From: Anthonomus grandis grandis
Lineage: Eukaryota; Arthropoda; Insecta; Coleoptera; Curculionidae
DNA length: 64,000 nucleotides
Assembly (NCBI RefSeq): GCF_022605725.1
Contig: NC_065551.1
Location: 3,720,001 to 3,784,000, forward strand
Direction of reading: 5' to 3'
The notes beneath the pieces were generated by a model that searched no databases, was not told where the DNA came from, and saw only the letters and a program-made list of their open reading frames with translations. This document shows positions 45,069-56,869 of the stretch, piece after piece. The translations under genes and the position numbers were made by a program. Within the stretch, counting starts at the first letter, position 1. Each line of letters opens with the position of its first letter.

Positions 45069-45206
45069 GAGCTGTGCCTAAAAGAGAATTATTATTAACC
45101 GGCCACGAAGACGGAACAGTAAGATTTTGGGATGCTGGTGGGGTCACTTTGACGCCTATTTATAAGTTTGGTACTGCCCAGTTCTTCACTGGGGAGGATC
45201 TGGAAG
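45069..45206 (+). CDS. l(2)gl: l(2)gl exon G
   Basis: Encodes GAVPKRELLLTGHEDGTVRF, then WDAGGVTLTPIYKFGTAQFF and TGEDLE, matching the highly conserved Lgl block LLTGHEDGSVKFWD, a WD40 repeat of the second propeller. The upstream intron is 55 nt (acceptor TTTCATAG), the downstream one 79 nt (donor GAAG|GTAAGG at 45207). Confidence 0.95.
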
Positions 45207-45285
45207 GTAAGGCAAATATTAAATTTGGTAATAGTATTAAGAAACTTTATAGAAAGGAAGTATTACATTTATAAAATTTATGTAG

Positions 45286-45395
45286 ATGTACCCCCAAGCC
45301 AGGATCCAGAAGACGAAGAAGAAGAGTGGCCTCCATTCCGAAAAACCGGCGTGTTTGATCCTTATTCGGATGATCCCCGATTGGCTGTGAAAAGG
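45286..45395 (+). CDS. l(2)gl: l(2)gl exon H
   Basis: Encodes DVPPSQDPEDEEEEWPPFRK and TGVFDPYSDDPRLAVKR, the signature Lgl segment (fly PPFRKSGLFDPYSDDPRLAVKK). Acceptor TTATGTAG, donor AGG|GTAAAT at 45396, phase 0. A 13-kb transposon-filled intron follows. Confidence 0.95.
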
Positions 45396-45556
45396 GTAAA
45401 TATTTTATTTATATTCATATCAGTCTTCATTAACGGTGGCAAAAAAATTGATTACGAAAAAAAAACTACGGAACTACTTATAAAAAGTGTTCCTTTTATT
45501 TTCTATGGCATTCTTAATCGCGCTTTAAAAACTGCTGCTTTTTTCAATAGTTAATA

Positions 45557-47762
45557 CAGTGAAAGCTCCCATAAGCGGTCAGTAACTTTTATATAAATAA
45601 GGGGTATATAATCATGAGGAAATGAGGTAATACATAATCATGGGGAAAATGAAACAGAAACTCGCCACATTTTTAAAGTATGTATTTATGCTATCTATCT
45701 ATATGTATGTATACGCATACAAAAACATAAATGCTTCAATACATGGTACGAGATTTAAAAAAAAAACATTATTCTTTAGCTTTTTGAAAAAAGTTTAAAA
45801 TATTTGTCTGACGAAATTTCACCATCTTTTGCTGAAGGAGACAATTTTCGTAATAACTTACTAAATTTTTTAAATGTTGAAATGCAGTGAAATCATCTTT
45901 AGCAAATTATGTCAATATAGAAATATGATTTAGAGCTTCTCCATATGAATTTATAGTTTTTGAACACCAGTTCCACTTCTTCTTCTGAGTCGTTTGGACT
46001 ACCATATTCAAGTTGGCCTGGACTTTCTACATTTAAATTTGATAAGTTGTCAATGGCATTTTCTTCTATTGTTATGTTATTGTCTAAAGCCAGGAAATCT
46101 TCTACTTTCTGGGGGTCTGCTACTCCTAAATGTTTGGCATGTCGCAGTAACTGAGCAAGTGTCGCTAAGGGCAGACCGTCTTTAGCATCGCAATAATTTT
46201 GCTCAGCAAATTCTGAGCTACATCCACTTTTTCTGAATCCAGCTTTGCCAAAACAGTTTTTAATTGTAGAGGAATTTACTTTATCCCATGCTGTTTTTAT
46301 AAAATACAAAGCTTCTAACACATTAATAGACTTTGTAAGCTCAGATAAGCTTTGGACATCGTCAGTTTTTGTTAAAATATGTTTTAAAATCAAATGCCGA
46401 TAATAAAATTTAAAGTTCTGTATAATACCTTGATCCAAAGGCTGACAAACTGAAGTTGTGTTTGGCGGTAAAAATATAATTTTCACATTTTTCATTTTCC
46501 GATCACGAGGATGACAGCATGCATTGTCTAAAAATAAAAGAACTTGCCTTTTTTGGATTCCCATTTTTCCGGTCGAATTTCAGTAACCACTCAGGCATGA
46601 TTTCTCGGGTCATCCATGCCTTTTTGTTGGATTTCCAAGTCGCTTTTAGATCCCTAATAGCAACGTTTTTTAAAGCACGGGGACGAGCCGCTTACCCGAT
46701 CACAATCAAATCGCATTTTTCACCGGCCATATTTGCACAGAAGAAAATGGTTAGTCTATCTTTAGGCAACTTTCCACCCACACGTTTCTCCTTAGGGAGA
46801 AAGGACATAGACCTTAGGGGACAGAGTTTTGTCGGGCAATGCGCGAAAAAAAAGTTTACTTTCATCTGCGTTGTACACGTCTTCTGGTTTGTAGCCAAGC
46901 AACATGGACGGAAGTTTCTCCAAAAATTGTGACACGTCAACTTGATTGATTTACTGCAGCAGCTTCGCCAGATATGCATTTGAAACTCACACTATGTCTC
47001 TTGCGCCACTTTTGCAGCCACCCGTCGGACGTACTGAAATTATTATAGTCCAAAGTAATGGCGATTTCTTTAGCTTTCATTTTCACTAACGGCCCTGAGA
47101 TTGGAATGTTCTGACTTCTAGCTTTCACAAACCACTCAAAACATGTTTTGTCTATAGCAAAACCTTCCTTTTTAAAAAAATCTTTCTTTTGATTTATATT
47201 AGCTCCTGATTGCCATTTACTCCTGATATCTTCCTTATTTTTGGCAATTTCAGCTGCTTGCGTTTTCCCAATATTAAACCTCTTTGCCAAATGACGAACT
47301 GAAACACTTTCTCTGTTTAATACTTTAACAACTTCCATCTTTTCCTTTAACGAGAGCATCCTTTTTTTGGTGCCATTTTACAGTTACAATAATAAAATAT
47401 CTCAATCAACTACGAATTTGCCTGAACTGAAGATAAACCACAAGATTACATACTGGCTAGCCAACGAAATGCGTAAATGGAGAATCACCTAATATAAATC
47501 GGGGAATTTTATGTATGTAGATATGTGCGTTGCAATAAGCGGAACTAAAAATCGTCCGAGTATTAGAGTTTCGCGTCCGCTTATGGGAGATTTTTTGATC
47601 ACATACAGAAAAATCTGGTGTCCGCGTCAGTTTATAAGAGCGTCCGCTTATCGGAATGCATTTAACATTGAAAATGATATGCTGAAATTCGGTTCCAGGA
47701 ACTTTGTCCGGTTAAAAGAGATGTCCGCCTATAGGAGCTGTCCGCAAGGAGAGCTTTCACTG
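45557..47762 (-). mobile_element. Tigger/pogo DNA transposon, near full length
   Basis: Ends CAGTGAAAGCTC (left) and the complement on the right, flanked by TA at 45555-45556 and 47763-47764. The inner flank ATAAGCGGTCA against ATAGGCGGACA is typical of Tigger-type termini. Length 2206 bp and a nearly complete transposase on the minus strand. It sits in the l(2)gl intron after exon H. Confidence 0.9.
45899..47359 (-). pseudogene. Tigger-type transposase (CENP-B HTH plus DDE)
   Basis: Starts MLSLKEKMEVVKVLNRESVS and RHLAKRFNIGKTQAAEI, the psq/CENP-B-type helix-turn-helix, then SDGWLQKWRKRHSV, the second DNA-binding domain. A 4-base duplication near 46940 causes a stop; the next frame gives VYNADESKLFFRAL with the first catalytic aspartate; a further shift leads to LPKEKRVGGKLPKDRLTIFF and a stop (IG*AARPRAL). 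The last frame, 46564-45899, is open: QVLLFLDNACCHP (second aspartate) and PPNTTSVCQPLDQGIIQNFK (third). Only about three small lesions separate it from a readable protein, so it is a fairly young copy. Confidence 0.9.
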
Positions 47763-48346
47763 TAATTGCGCCGCTTATTTTGAAACTAGATTAACTCCAC
47801 TTATCTTTTAAACGGAAATATTTAATATGCGATTGATAATTAAGCGAATAATATATTCTTTGTTACATTTTAAGAATGGTGCAAAATACTTTAATAAATT
47901 GTTAAATAAAATATTCAACACCATTTTATTTTAACCTTTACCAAAATATTTTCTGTAAATTCGTAATAAGTACCGACCGCTTTTCACCATTGAAATAAAA
48001 ATGTATTACTTTATTTTACAGTGATGTTACAAAGTTCGTATTTGTGCCCTGAGTCTCTATTGTAGTCTCCCAATGGCGAACATTTTCACAAAAAAAAAGG
48101 TTTTTTTGTAGGGAATTTGATTTCCTATAAATATGTATATGTGCAGAACATTTTTTTTACCTCGATAGTTTTGTAGCTTTGACGCAGAAATGAAAGCACA
48201 AATAAAAATCTAAATTTAAGATGATAGACGTCTTAATATTAACGTTAAGGGCTCAAACCTTTACAATATTTTTTTGCCACCTTGAATATTTTCGATATAT
48301 TGTTAAAAAAAAATAGTCGATTTTTTTGGCCTAGTCAAATATAATA
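47763..48346. other. Intron, nothing recognised
   Basis: AT-rich sequence between the Tigger element and the foldback. No gene or repeat end seen. Confidence 0.4.
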
Positions 48347-49351
48347 TACCGGTAAGAGGAAAAAGGGAACCCTTAAGAACTTTTTTACTTCTCAAGATAA
48401 ACACAGGAAATTTGGTATATCGACAGAATAGTCATAAGAGCATCTTTTGACATATTCTGTTATTTTTTGTTACATCAGGTTTAACAAGAAGTGACACTAA
48501 CTTTTTTATTTTAAATTGGACAATTGGTATATTCTTACGTATTTTGATAGAAAATAATATTCTGAGAATAATGATACCGCATTTGCTACTTTTTGTTTTA
48601 TACTCATAGGAAAAACCGATTATATAAATTTTGAAATAAGGTGCCATAAATGCATTGAAAATTTTAATTTTTAATCAAGTAATCACGGAAAAATAATATT
48701 CATTGTGTTTTATTAGGTACTTAAATCAGTTTTTCAGAAATAGAGTCAGTAAACATTCAAATATTAGCAAGAGTTTTTTCAAAAAATTGTGCCAAATTTA
48801 TTTGAATGACTAATAATAATTGCGCTTAATAAGATGTCATGTATTATGTCAATTGAAAAATAATTGAAAAACGCATCAAAACGCAGCGTCCTAGTCAAGA
48901 AATATGAATTAAATGCATTTTTTTCTTCTTTTGGGCTTATTTATCCACCGATTTGAAAAATAATACCAAATTATTGGGGAAAAAAACCTTATTTCAAAAG
49001 TGCTTGTTCTCAAGAACGTGCTATTTAAAAAAAAAATAAAGTAAATGCAACATTACTGGTTTGGACATTTTAAATAGAGGTGTAAAAGATTTAAGTCATA
49101 AAATGCAATGAAAACAATTTTTCCGTGTTTACTTGATTAAAAATTAAAACTTTCAACGCATTCATGGCACCCTATTTCAATATTTAAAAAAACACTTTTT
49201 TCCATAAGTAAAAAACAAAAAGTAACAAATGCACTACAACTCGATATGTGAATATGAAGATGCTCTTATAGCAATTCCATCAATATACCAAATTTTATTT
49301 GTTTATCTTGAAAAGTAAAATAGTTGTTCCCTTTTTCCTGTGTTACCGGTA
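48347..49351. repeat. 1-kb foldback element with about 390-bp arms
   Basis: TACCGGTA stands at both ends (48347-48354 and 49344-49351). Inward the arms are inverted copies through GAAAAAGGGAAC, CAAGATAAACA, AATTTGGTATAT, AAGAGCATCTT, GCATTTGTTACTTTTTG-like and GGTGCCAT blocks, to about 48720 on the left and 48960 on the right. There is no coding sequence. A diverged arm copy is at 43725-44225. Confidence 0.8.
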
Positions 49352-49357
49352 TAGTAT

Positions 49358-51099
49358 ACTGCCGTCCTTAGTCAAAACATCCTAACTCTCAAATCGATAA
49401 AGCTGAGAAAATTGAGATTTTATGAAAACTAATATGCAGTCCTCATGTTTTTTTAAAGCAATTCCCTGATTCTTTTTATATGCTTAGAAATTTGCTTTTT
49501 ACATTTGTAGGTAAAGTTTAATAAGGGACTAGATTCAATATTTGGTGAAATTTTCGAAAAAAAAGTTAGATAGGACTTTTAAACTTAGTAAAGTAATTAT
49601 AATAAAAAAATATATATATATTTGGACTGATTTTTATTAAAGACAGGAGTTACATTTCAAATTAACATTATAACTAAATTACTCACTAATAAAACATTAG
49701 AACATTAAAAAAAGTATGAAAGTAAATAATGAAATCTTACTGGAAATATACATTTTCTTTATTGTCAGTATCATTATTTTGGGAAACGGTAATTCCTCCA
49801 AAATATCATTCGGTTAGCCGGAATAATAGGACGTAACTTAGAAATCAAATTTTGTTTTCTTTTTAATTTTACACCTCGACATTGTGTTCGGCAAGAAGTT
49901 TTTGGTTCTTCCGAAAAGGCATTTTTGTGGTACAACACATTTTCTCCCCTTTTAAAGTGCAAATGTATCATATTCTGCAAGTAAGGCTTGGGAACATTTT
50001 TTTGAAGCTTAAACTTGGATGAACAATCTTTCCATTCAAAAAAGTTTTGTATGTACATCTCTTTTACATGGACCTTAGATGAGTTTGCCTTTTCTATAGA
50101 CGATTTGAAATTATTAAAATCGATCACCTTACCGTACCTTTTCAATAATTGTTCTACTTGGTGATGGAACGAGTCCGCGGACATAAAAGTGTGGCCAGAT
50201 TGAAAGTATTTTATTTCCAAATTCTGCAGTTCAGTTTCGATAGAGTTTACAACATAAACAAAAAGAAAATAAAGCCCAATTTTTGTTTTGAGCTGCACAG
50301 TCGTCAGGCCAGATCGTAACATAAGTCTCTGTTATATATAAAAAAAAATTAAAAAAGGTGAAATTAAATTTTCCTTATTTCGACCCGCAACCCCTTTGCT
50401 TTTTCGAATATGCCCCTACTGGCATATTCAAAAGCATTTCATAGAGTTTGAAACCTGGATTATAAATTCATCCATATTTTCATTTAGGCTCTTTTTTTAC
50501 GACTCGTAGAATTTTTCTCCTGACTTTTGTTGGCTCTAAACAACCCTCCCTATATACCGATTTTTTCCAAAAACCAGACAGTTCTCAAACCTCCATTGAA
50601 CTTTTAGTCCTGGAAATTTCAAGCGATTTGAAGGTTTAGAATTTGAGTTATTGTGTTCCAAAGAATTTGACATTATGCCTCGTGTTTTGAACAACTTTTA
50701 GATTCTTGTCTTCCAGAGACACCTGAAACCCCTAAATATAAAAAAAAGACTAAAGAGTCAAAAATCTAGGGTAAGAGTAGCCATTGACAGGCTAAACCTT
50801 ATATTATATATCTGAATGCACAAGGTGTGTCTCTCTCGTCTCATCAATGAATATTCTACAAACGGAAAGCTACTTAGGACATTTTAACTTAGAAAAAGAT
50901 AGATAGGACATTTTAATTTGGGATTATTGTCTTTTCTGCACATAGAACAATATAATTAGGTGAATTTAAGGCATAAAAAATGTAGTTAGGACTTTATAAT
51001 TTAGCCAAGGAGGCAGATACCATTTGATAGGTCAATAAAATGTAATAAAGCAAAAAAAGACAATTTTGTAGTTAGGACGTTTTAACTAAGGAGGGCAGT
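49358..51099 (-). mobile_element. Unclassified DNA transposon with 30-bp termini and subterminal repeats
   Basis: The left begins ACTGCCGTCCTTAGT and the right is the complement of ACTGCCCTCCTTAGT; 27 of 30 positions agree. Variants of TTAGGACATTTTAACTTAG recur near both ends (49563, 50875, 50900, 50982, 51069). Flanks ATAGTAT and ATAGTTAT suggest an imperfect 7-8-bp target duplication. Length 1742 bp. The encoded minus-strand protein resembles DUF7869 (next entry) and not a known transposase, so no superfamily is assigned. Confidence 0.75.
49774..50700 (-). pseudogene. DUF7869-like protein of the 49358-51099 element
   Basis: Right to left: a short N-terminal frame from about 50672 (SNSLEHNNSNSKPSNRLKFP), then after an apparent intron with acceptor TATATAACAG at 50329 the exon reads ETYVTIWPDDCAAQNKNWAL. 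A frameshift follows, then IKYFQSGHTFMSADSFHHQV and EQLLKRYGKVIDFNNF. W-DxCxAQNKNW and GHTFMxADxFHxxVE are the conserved blocks of a DUF7869-type core found in many insect repeat proteins; the acidic D/E and H residues look like a metal-dependent nuclease fold, but that is inference. The C-terminus (to 49774) is basic. Confidence 0.55.
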
Positions 51100-51408
51100 A
51101 TAGTTATCCCATAGATTATAAATAATAATATTAATAATAATAATAAAATTCTTTATTTAGCACTTGGCTAATACATTTAATTTACTAAATTTAGTAGTAT
51201 AAAAAATAAGTAAAACCTATATTAATATATAAATATTGTACATCACATAACACTATTTCTAAATAAATGATTTTTAACATTCTTATTAAATAATCTTAGA
51301 TTACTTGCGTTTTTGATTTCTAATGGAAGAGAGTTAAACTTGCAACCTTCAAAAAACTGTGATTGAAATGAAAAACTTTGAAATGATTTCTGCAATAAAG
51401 TTGATCTA

Positions 51409-53008
51409 TACTACCGCTCAAAAGTATTTGCCCACATATGACTGTTTTAAAGTTATAACTAAATATAATAAACCCATCAGTTATTCTTATGAAACGGTTT
51501 ATTTATAACAAAATGAATATAAACAATACATTTTTCAATTAATTAAATTTAAGAAATCAAATTTTGGATTCATCTACATGTCCGCCTCGATTTTTTATAA
51601 CAACTTCACAGAGTTTCGGTAGTCTTCTAATTAATTTGTCCAAAGTTTCCTGAGGTATCTTGTGCCACTCGTCTTGGATGATCCTCCACAAGTCTTCTTT
51701 TGATGTGGGACATGATTTTCGCACTTGTCTATCGAGTTCATCCCACAGTAATTCGATAGGATTAAGGCCCGGTGATTGTGGAGGCCATACAATAATTTTC
51801 AGAAGATGTTGCCTTTGTAATTGACCTAAATATTGCTTGCACAATTTCGACGTGTGATTGGGGTGATTGTCATGTTGAAAGATGAAGTTTTCGCCAATTA
51901 TTCGAGTACCAGAAGGAAGTACATTTTCACTTAAAATTGTTTTGTAACCCTCTTTTCGAAGAATTTCCTCTATTCTTGTTAGATCGCTCACTGCAGATCC
52001 TCCGAAACAACCCCACACACCATCACCGAACCACCACCGTAGTTAACTGAGGCCACCGTACAGTTCTCAGCGACCCTTTCATTCGCATAACGGCGAACAA
52101 AAACTCCACTCTTCGTTTCAAAAACCTCGAATTTCGAATCGTCACTACAGAGAACTTTCTTCCAGTCATCAATGGTCCATTCTTTGTGTGATTGGGACTA
52201 CTCAAGTCTTTTCTTCTTATTAACATTCTTCAGTAGCGGTTTTGATACAGCTAAACGTCCTTTAAGACCAGCATTATAAAGTCGCCGTTTTACTGTCGAA
52301 ACACTTTTTACGCCGGACCGCTATTTTACGCTCCTTGTTGATTTTTGCTGTGATTTCAGGGCGGTAAGGCGTCTATTGCGTTTGCTTGTAATTATAATAT
52401 TTAAATCCTCCTTTGAACTTGTTGCCTTTGGCCTTCCCGATCGAGATTTGTTGCTAATAGTCCCTTCTATGGTGCATTTCCTAACATAATCGACAGTCCG
52501 CCTTGGAATTCCCAAATCCGTTGAAATTTGATGGTTAGTCTTTCCAGCCTTATGAAGTCCAATGATAATACCTTTTGTTTCTACCGATAGCTCTTTTGTT
52601 TTAGCTATTTTAAAGAATGTTGAAAAACCAGCAAAGAAACGGTGACAATTGTCAATGAGCAAGCGAAATTATTTACCAATGTTACATAAAATCCATTCTT
52701 GAAGTCTAAACACCTTTAAATGTTTCAAATTTCATCGGAAACGAGCTGTAAACTAGCTGTAACTACGAGCTGTAGATTAGTTTTTTAGAAGAAGTGCATA
52801 TTTTCACTACATTGTTTGTTATTTGCAAGACTATTTTTAAATACTCAGTGTTTTTCAACGAACCATAGTTGATAGGTATACTGTTTAAGCATATATGCAA
52901 TTTACAAAAGAGATACACTCTAAATATAGGTAAAAAGATAAGATTTTTGTATCTAATTTAAAATATTAAAAAGAATACATGGTGGGCAAATAATTTTGAG
53001 TGGTAGTG
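51409..53008 (-). mobile_element. Tc1 transposon, 1600 bp, full length
   Basis: Left TACTACCGCTCAAAAGTATT and right CACTACCACTCAAAATTATT (complement) are the termini, flanked by TA at 51407-51408 and 53009-53010. The length is exactly that of classic Tc1 elements. It has inserted into the 3' UTR of the reverse-strand retrotransposon. Confidence 0.92.
51557..52600 (-). pseudogene. Tc1 transposase (DD34E)
   Basis: Right to left: KTKELSVETKGIIIGLHKAG and SRSGRPKATSSKEDLNI (paired-like helix-turn-helix with GRPR-type hook), then SVSTVKRRLYNAGLKGRLAV, VLCSDDSKFEVF with the first catalytic aspartate, NYGGGSVMVWGCFGG, FIFQHDNHPNHTSKLCKQYL with the second, and WPPQSPGLNPIELLWDELDR with the glutamate, followed by a complete C-terminus ending GGHVDESKI. 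Only frameshifts near 52320 and 52030 and a stop near 52200 break it. The start upstream of 52600 is uncertain. Confidence 0.9.
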
Positions 53009-54510
53009 TAACTCTTGAAATATGATAATCATTTCTTAACTTTATATTATATTGTTGAAAGTTGGATCTTTTCTCTAAAAAATGTTGCAGATATGATGGC
53101 ATAAATCCGTGCTCTATTTTATAAATTAAAATTAAATTTGCCTTTAAGAATATTTTGCTTCACAGGAAGCCATTTTAATATTTGAAGCATCTGATCGATA
53201 GGTATATGTTTATTACAGTTAAGAACAATTCGCACTACTTTATTTCGTTGAAGTTGTAATTGATTTATAAGTTCCTGAGAGCAAGATATAACTAACGAGG
53301 AACAGTAATTAAAGTGCGGCAAAATAATTGTATTGTATACTAACATTTTAGTCCATTGGGACAAGCAGTAAGGAATTCTCCTAAAAAACCCAGCTTTCTT
53401 GGCAATCTTTTTACAAATATAATTTACATGACCATGAAAATTTAATTGTTGATCTAAGAGTACTCCTAAATATTTTATATCACTGACAAATTGAATTTTT
53501 GATTTTTTAATTTCAATATTTAAACCTTGATCTAAACATTTTTTCAATAACTATTACCATACACTTTGCCTTTGATTCGTTTAGTTTTAATTTATTTTTA
53601 CAAAGCAATTGATACAAAATATTCAATTCCAAATTTAAGATACTTGTAGCTTCTCTGTAATTTTTACCTGACACACAAATTACTGTATCATCTGCAAATA
53701 AATTTACGAAAGATAACGAACAACAGCGGTCCAAGAACACTACCTTGTGGTACACCTATTATACTTTCTATTTTATTTGAAAACTTTTGTTTTATACATA
53801 CTCTATTATACCTCTTATCCAGGTAATTTTTAATCCAGTCCAAAGCTTTATTACCCACACCATAAGATAACAGTTTTTTAAGAAGAATATTACGATCTAT
53901 TGTCTCAAAAGCGCGTTGAAGATCCACAAATACACTTATAACTATATTTGTCTTCCTTAATCTCTTTTCGTCATCTGCTCTTCAGTATGTGTGTGGGATA
54001 CACATACTGAAGAGCAGATTCACAAAAGTGAATATTTCTAAACCCTGACTCTCCAATATATAACTGTTTATGTTGTTCAAAAAATTGTCTCAACTGCTGG
54101 CATACAATTGTCTCTATAATTTTATCAATCACAGGCAATAAATTTATTGGTCGAAAATCTGTAGAAATCTTTGAAGTGGTTACCTTTGGTATTGGAATCA
54201 CTACACTAGTTTTTAAATCACTTGGAATTATTCCAGTTGATAGGCACGAATTAATTAAATGCAATAAAGAGTATCCAGTGGCACTAAATAAATGTTTTAC
54301 TAATTTCACACTAAGCATATTATCACTAGTTTTTTTATTTTTTTATTCAAAAACTGTCTTTTTCAGTTGTGACAGATTGACATTTTTAAAATGTGAAATT
54401 TGTATATTCGGAGAATTAGTTGTATTACAAGTTCATTCTATTGTTTCAATACTTGCAGAAATATCTTGTAAAGATACACAAAAAAGAAAGCAGGTTTCCT
54501 ACTTACTGGC

Positions 54511-54689
54511 AGTCTGCGCTTATAAACGCCAATAATTAAGTGCGCTTTTAAACGTTCCCGCACATAGACAAATCCGGTCGGAACTTGTTGTCAGCGTCAA
54601 TCGGCGCCGACTCTTTTACCGGAATGAATTTTTAATTCTTGGTCGCTTGTTTTATCAAAGGGTTCTAAAAGCGGCAAAAGACATTTACT
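54511..54689. other. GC-richer junction, unassigned
   Basis: Short block with GTCAGCGTCAATCGGCGCCG that belongs to neither adjoining retrotransposon. It may be part of an older element split by the insertion at 54690. Confidence 0.3.
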
Positions 54690-55860
54690 ATAACAGGAGA
54701 CTGGCAAAGTCTGGTAATGTCGCAAAGAATTCAGTTTGTGAGGATTGATACTACGATGTCTTCTTGCAAGCCGATAGAATGTGGAGTGCCTCAAGGTTCA
54801 GTGCTTTGCCCTATTTTATTTCTCATATTTATCAATGATATCGCTAGTCTGAATATTAAAGGAGGAACCTGCCTATTCGCGGATGATACTAGTTTTACCT
54901 GGAGCAATCCGGATATTGCCGAACTTCATAAAATCATATCAAGTGACTTAACTTCTATCAAAGCATGGTGCGACTCTAATCTTCTTTGCCTTAACATCTC
55001 CAAAACTAAATTTTTATCCTATAAACATAATTTGCAATCTTTTGTACTGGATAACCCTTTAACAAGAAAATTAAGCATCGCTTGTTTTGCGCTAAGATCA
55101 ATTTCCAAGGAGCTTAGCCTCTCAACCTCTATAACAGTGTATTTTTCCCTCTTTGAATCACACCTTCGTTACGCCCTTCCTTTTTGGGGTGTGTGTAGTG
55201 TCACTCAATTTGACAAAATTTTCAGACTTCCAAAGAGACCTTTGCGTTATACACTTAGACTTAATTATAGAGCTCATTGCCAGGATTTCTTTAAAAAATT
55301 TAATAGCCTAACTTTGCCGTCACTACTTATATATGTGTCCGTTTGTCTAATTCGCAAGCACGTTTCATTAAATTCAGATAGGCCATCCCATAATTATCAT
55401 CTCAGAAACGCGGAGTATGATTTATATCTGCCTACTCCACATTCAGCATTGGTAAAAAAAAATGCACAATCATTTGCCATTGAACATCAAGTCCATCACA
55501 TCTTTTCCTACTTTCCGTAAGGCATTAAAATTATTCCTACTGGAGAGAGCCTTTTACTCGGTAAACGATTTTTTTAATACTTAATTTTAACTTCACACAC
55601 ACAGACTGATTTTATTGTTTTTATATGTACTGTTTTATGTAGCTAGTAGCTATGTAGTGTTTTGTTTATTTGTTTATTTATTCATACTTTTGACCACATA
55701 CAATTACTGATTTGTATAAGTTTGTATATTTGTTTTATTAGTTTTATTTTATTTTTGTGTGTTTTGTTTGCTTTTGTGTTTTACTTTAGTTATCAGCTTT
55801 GTCTACAAATTGTAAATTTTTTTTGACAATAAAGCGATGATTCATTGATTCATTTCGGAG
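54690..55860 (+). pseudogene. Non-LTR reverse transcriptase (family A, copy 2)
   Basis: One long frame (54717-55520): SSCKPIECGVPQGSVLCPIL and FLIFINDIASLNIKG, CLFADDTSFTWSNPD (ADD box), WCDSNLLCLNISKTKFLSY, HLRYALPFWGVC, HCQDFFKKFNSLTLPS and RPSHNYHLRNAEYDLY. Relative to copy 1 it lacks about 25 codons between FVLDN and RKLSIACF, so the thumb is damaged. It is 5' truncated before VPQGS. The 3' UTR ends GACAATAAAGCGATGATTC followed by ATTGATTC units, as in copy 1. Confidence 0.88.
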
Positions 55861-56129
55861 CCGAGCGTGCGATGGACGTAGAAAGTCCGATCTTTGCTGT
55901 TTTTGCAAAGCCTGCACTGTGGAATAAACGGCTAGTCTTATTCTAAAGAAATGTATCCTAAAGTTTGTCGAATGAAATAGCAGCTGAAATAGAAATTAAA
56001 TGGTTTGAAAGTTTCCATTAATAATAATAGTATATATTTTCAATATTTAAAGAAAACTACAATTTTACTTATATGTATAGTTTATTAAACAAATATAAAA
56101 ACCAGGCAAAAGGGCATTATAGTAAAAAT
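55861..56129. other. No gene seen
   Basis: Begins with a GC-richer patch (GGAGCCGAGCGTGCGATGGAC) that may continue the block cut at 54689, then AT-rich sequence. No coding support. Confidence 0.3.
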
Positions 56130-56790
56130 AAAGTTGTTTAATTGCGATAATTCAGTGGATTATTAGGAAAAAAGTTGGTAAATATATTTCTAATTTTAGT
56201 CTTAGCTGTATTTGACGGTCTCCCAGCACTTTGATTTTTACTTTGCTCAATGTCTACATCAGTTAAGTGTCTTTGAACATTTTCTCTATCAAGAATAGTG
56301 TTATGTAGAATACAAATGCATTTAAGAGTCTGTTGTTAAAGCATTCATGATCAATAGGCAATTTTTCCCATCAAAGGGTTTCAGTAAAAATTCTAAAAGT
56401 GGATAGGCTTCGTCCCCTATAAAAACATAAGGTGCCTTCATATTTGTGCCTTGGTATTTTGATTTCTTTTGTTGTTAATAATTTATAAAAATCTGAGGAC
56501 TGGACTTTTTATAGTTAAAAAATATAGACCCAGAATTTTTTGGACAAATAACGCGGACATGTTTTCCATCAATCTATTACGTGGGGGAAGTTCCATATAT
56601 TGTAAAAGTCTTCGGCGATCATTTTAAAAGTTTCCTTTGTTGAAATAGGCATATGTTCCGGCTGCAACTCATGCTATATTACCAGTACAGTTTCAGCTAT
56701 AATACTTCCTACAGTTGAGGCTCCCATTCGAAAAGAAAAGCTTAGGAACCTCGATCGGGAGATCCAGCAGCCTCTTACACGTTAAAATGG
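56130..56790 (-). pseudogene. PIF/Harbinger transposase remnant
   Basis: Right to left in broken frames: GASTVGSIIAETV, PISTKETFKMIAEDFYNIWN, FPHVIDGKHVRVICPKNSGS and IFFNYKKS, a catalytic aspartate block (xxIDGKHVxIxxP) of DDE_4 transposases. Then KAPYVFIGDEAYPLLEFLLK (second aspartate region, GDxAYPL). Further conserved C-terminal pieces (RENVQRHLTDV-like near 56270) are in other frames. Several stops and a deletion between the two blocks. Confidence 0.8.
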
Positions 56791-56869
56791 CAATTTTTTA
56801 ATCGCTTATATTTTAAGACAGTTAAAGCGATAATTTCTACTGGAAACTGTAATACACAAACTGCAGAAA

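Larger units (their letters stand above)
51125..54510 (-). pseudogene. Non-LTR reverse transcriptase with (TAA)n tail, split by a Tc1
   Basis: Right to left: IQISHFKNVNLSQLKKTVFE near 54380, MLSVKLVKHLFSATGYSLLH, VVIPIPKV, DFRPINLLPVIDKIIETIV, DLQRAFETIDRNILLKKL (first catalytic aspartate), IIGVPQGSVLGPLLFVIF, FVNLFADDTVICVSGKN (ADD box), IKYLGVLLDQQLNFHGHV and LQLQRNKVVRIVLNCNKHIP to about 53119. Frameshifts are near 53970, 53760 and 53530. The 3' UTR resumes at 51408 after the Tc1 and ends in an AATAATAATA tail near 51125-51150. Same broad family as 28400-29832. Confidence 0.85.

Noticed and set aside
46519..46932. Forward frame of 137 codons
   Set aside because: It is antisense to the Tigger transposase, whose catalytic motifs are on the minus strand.
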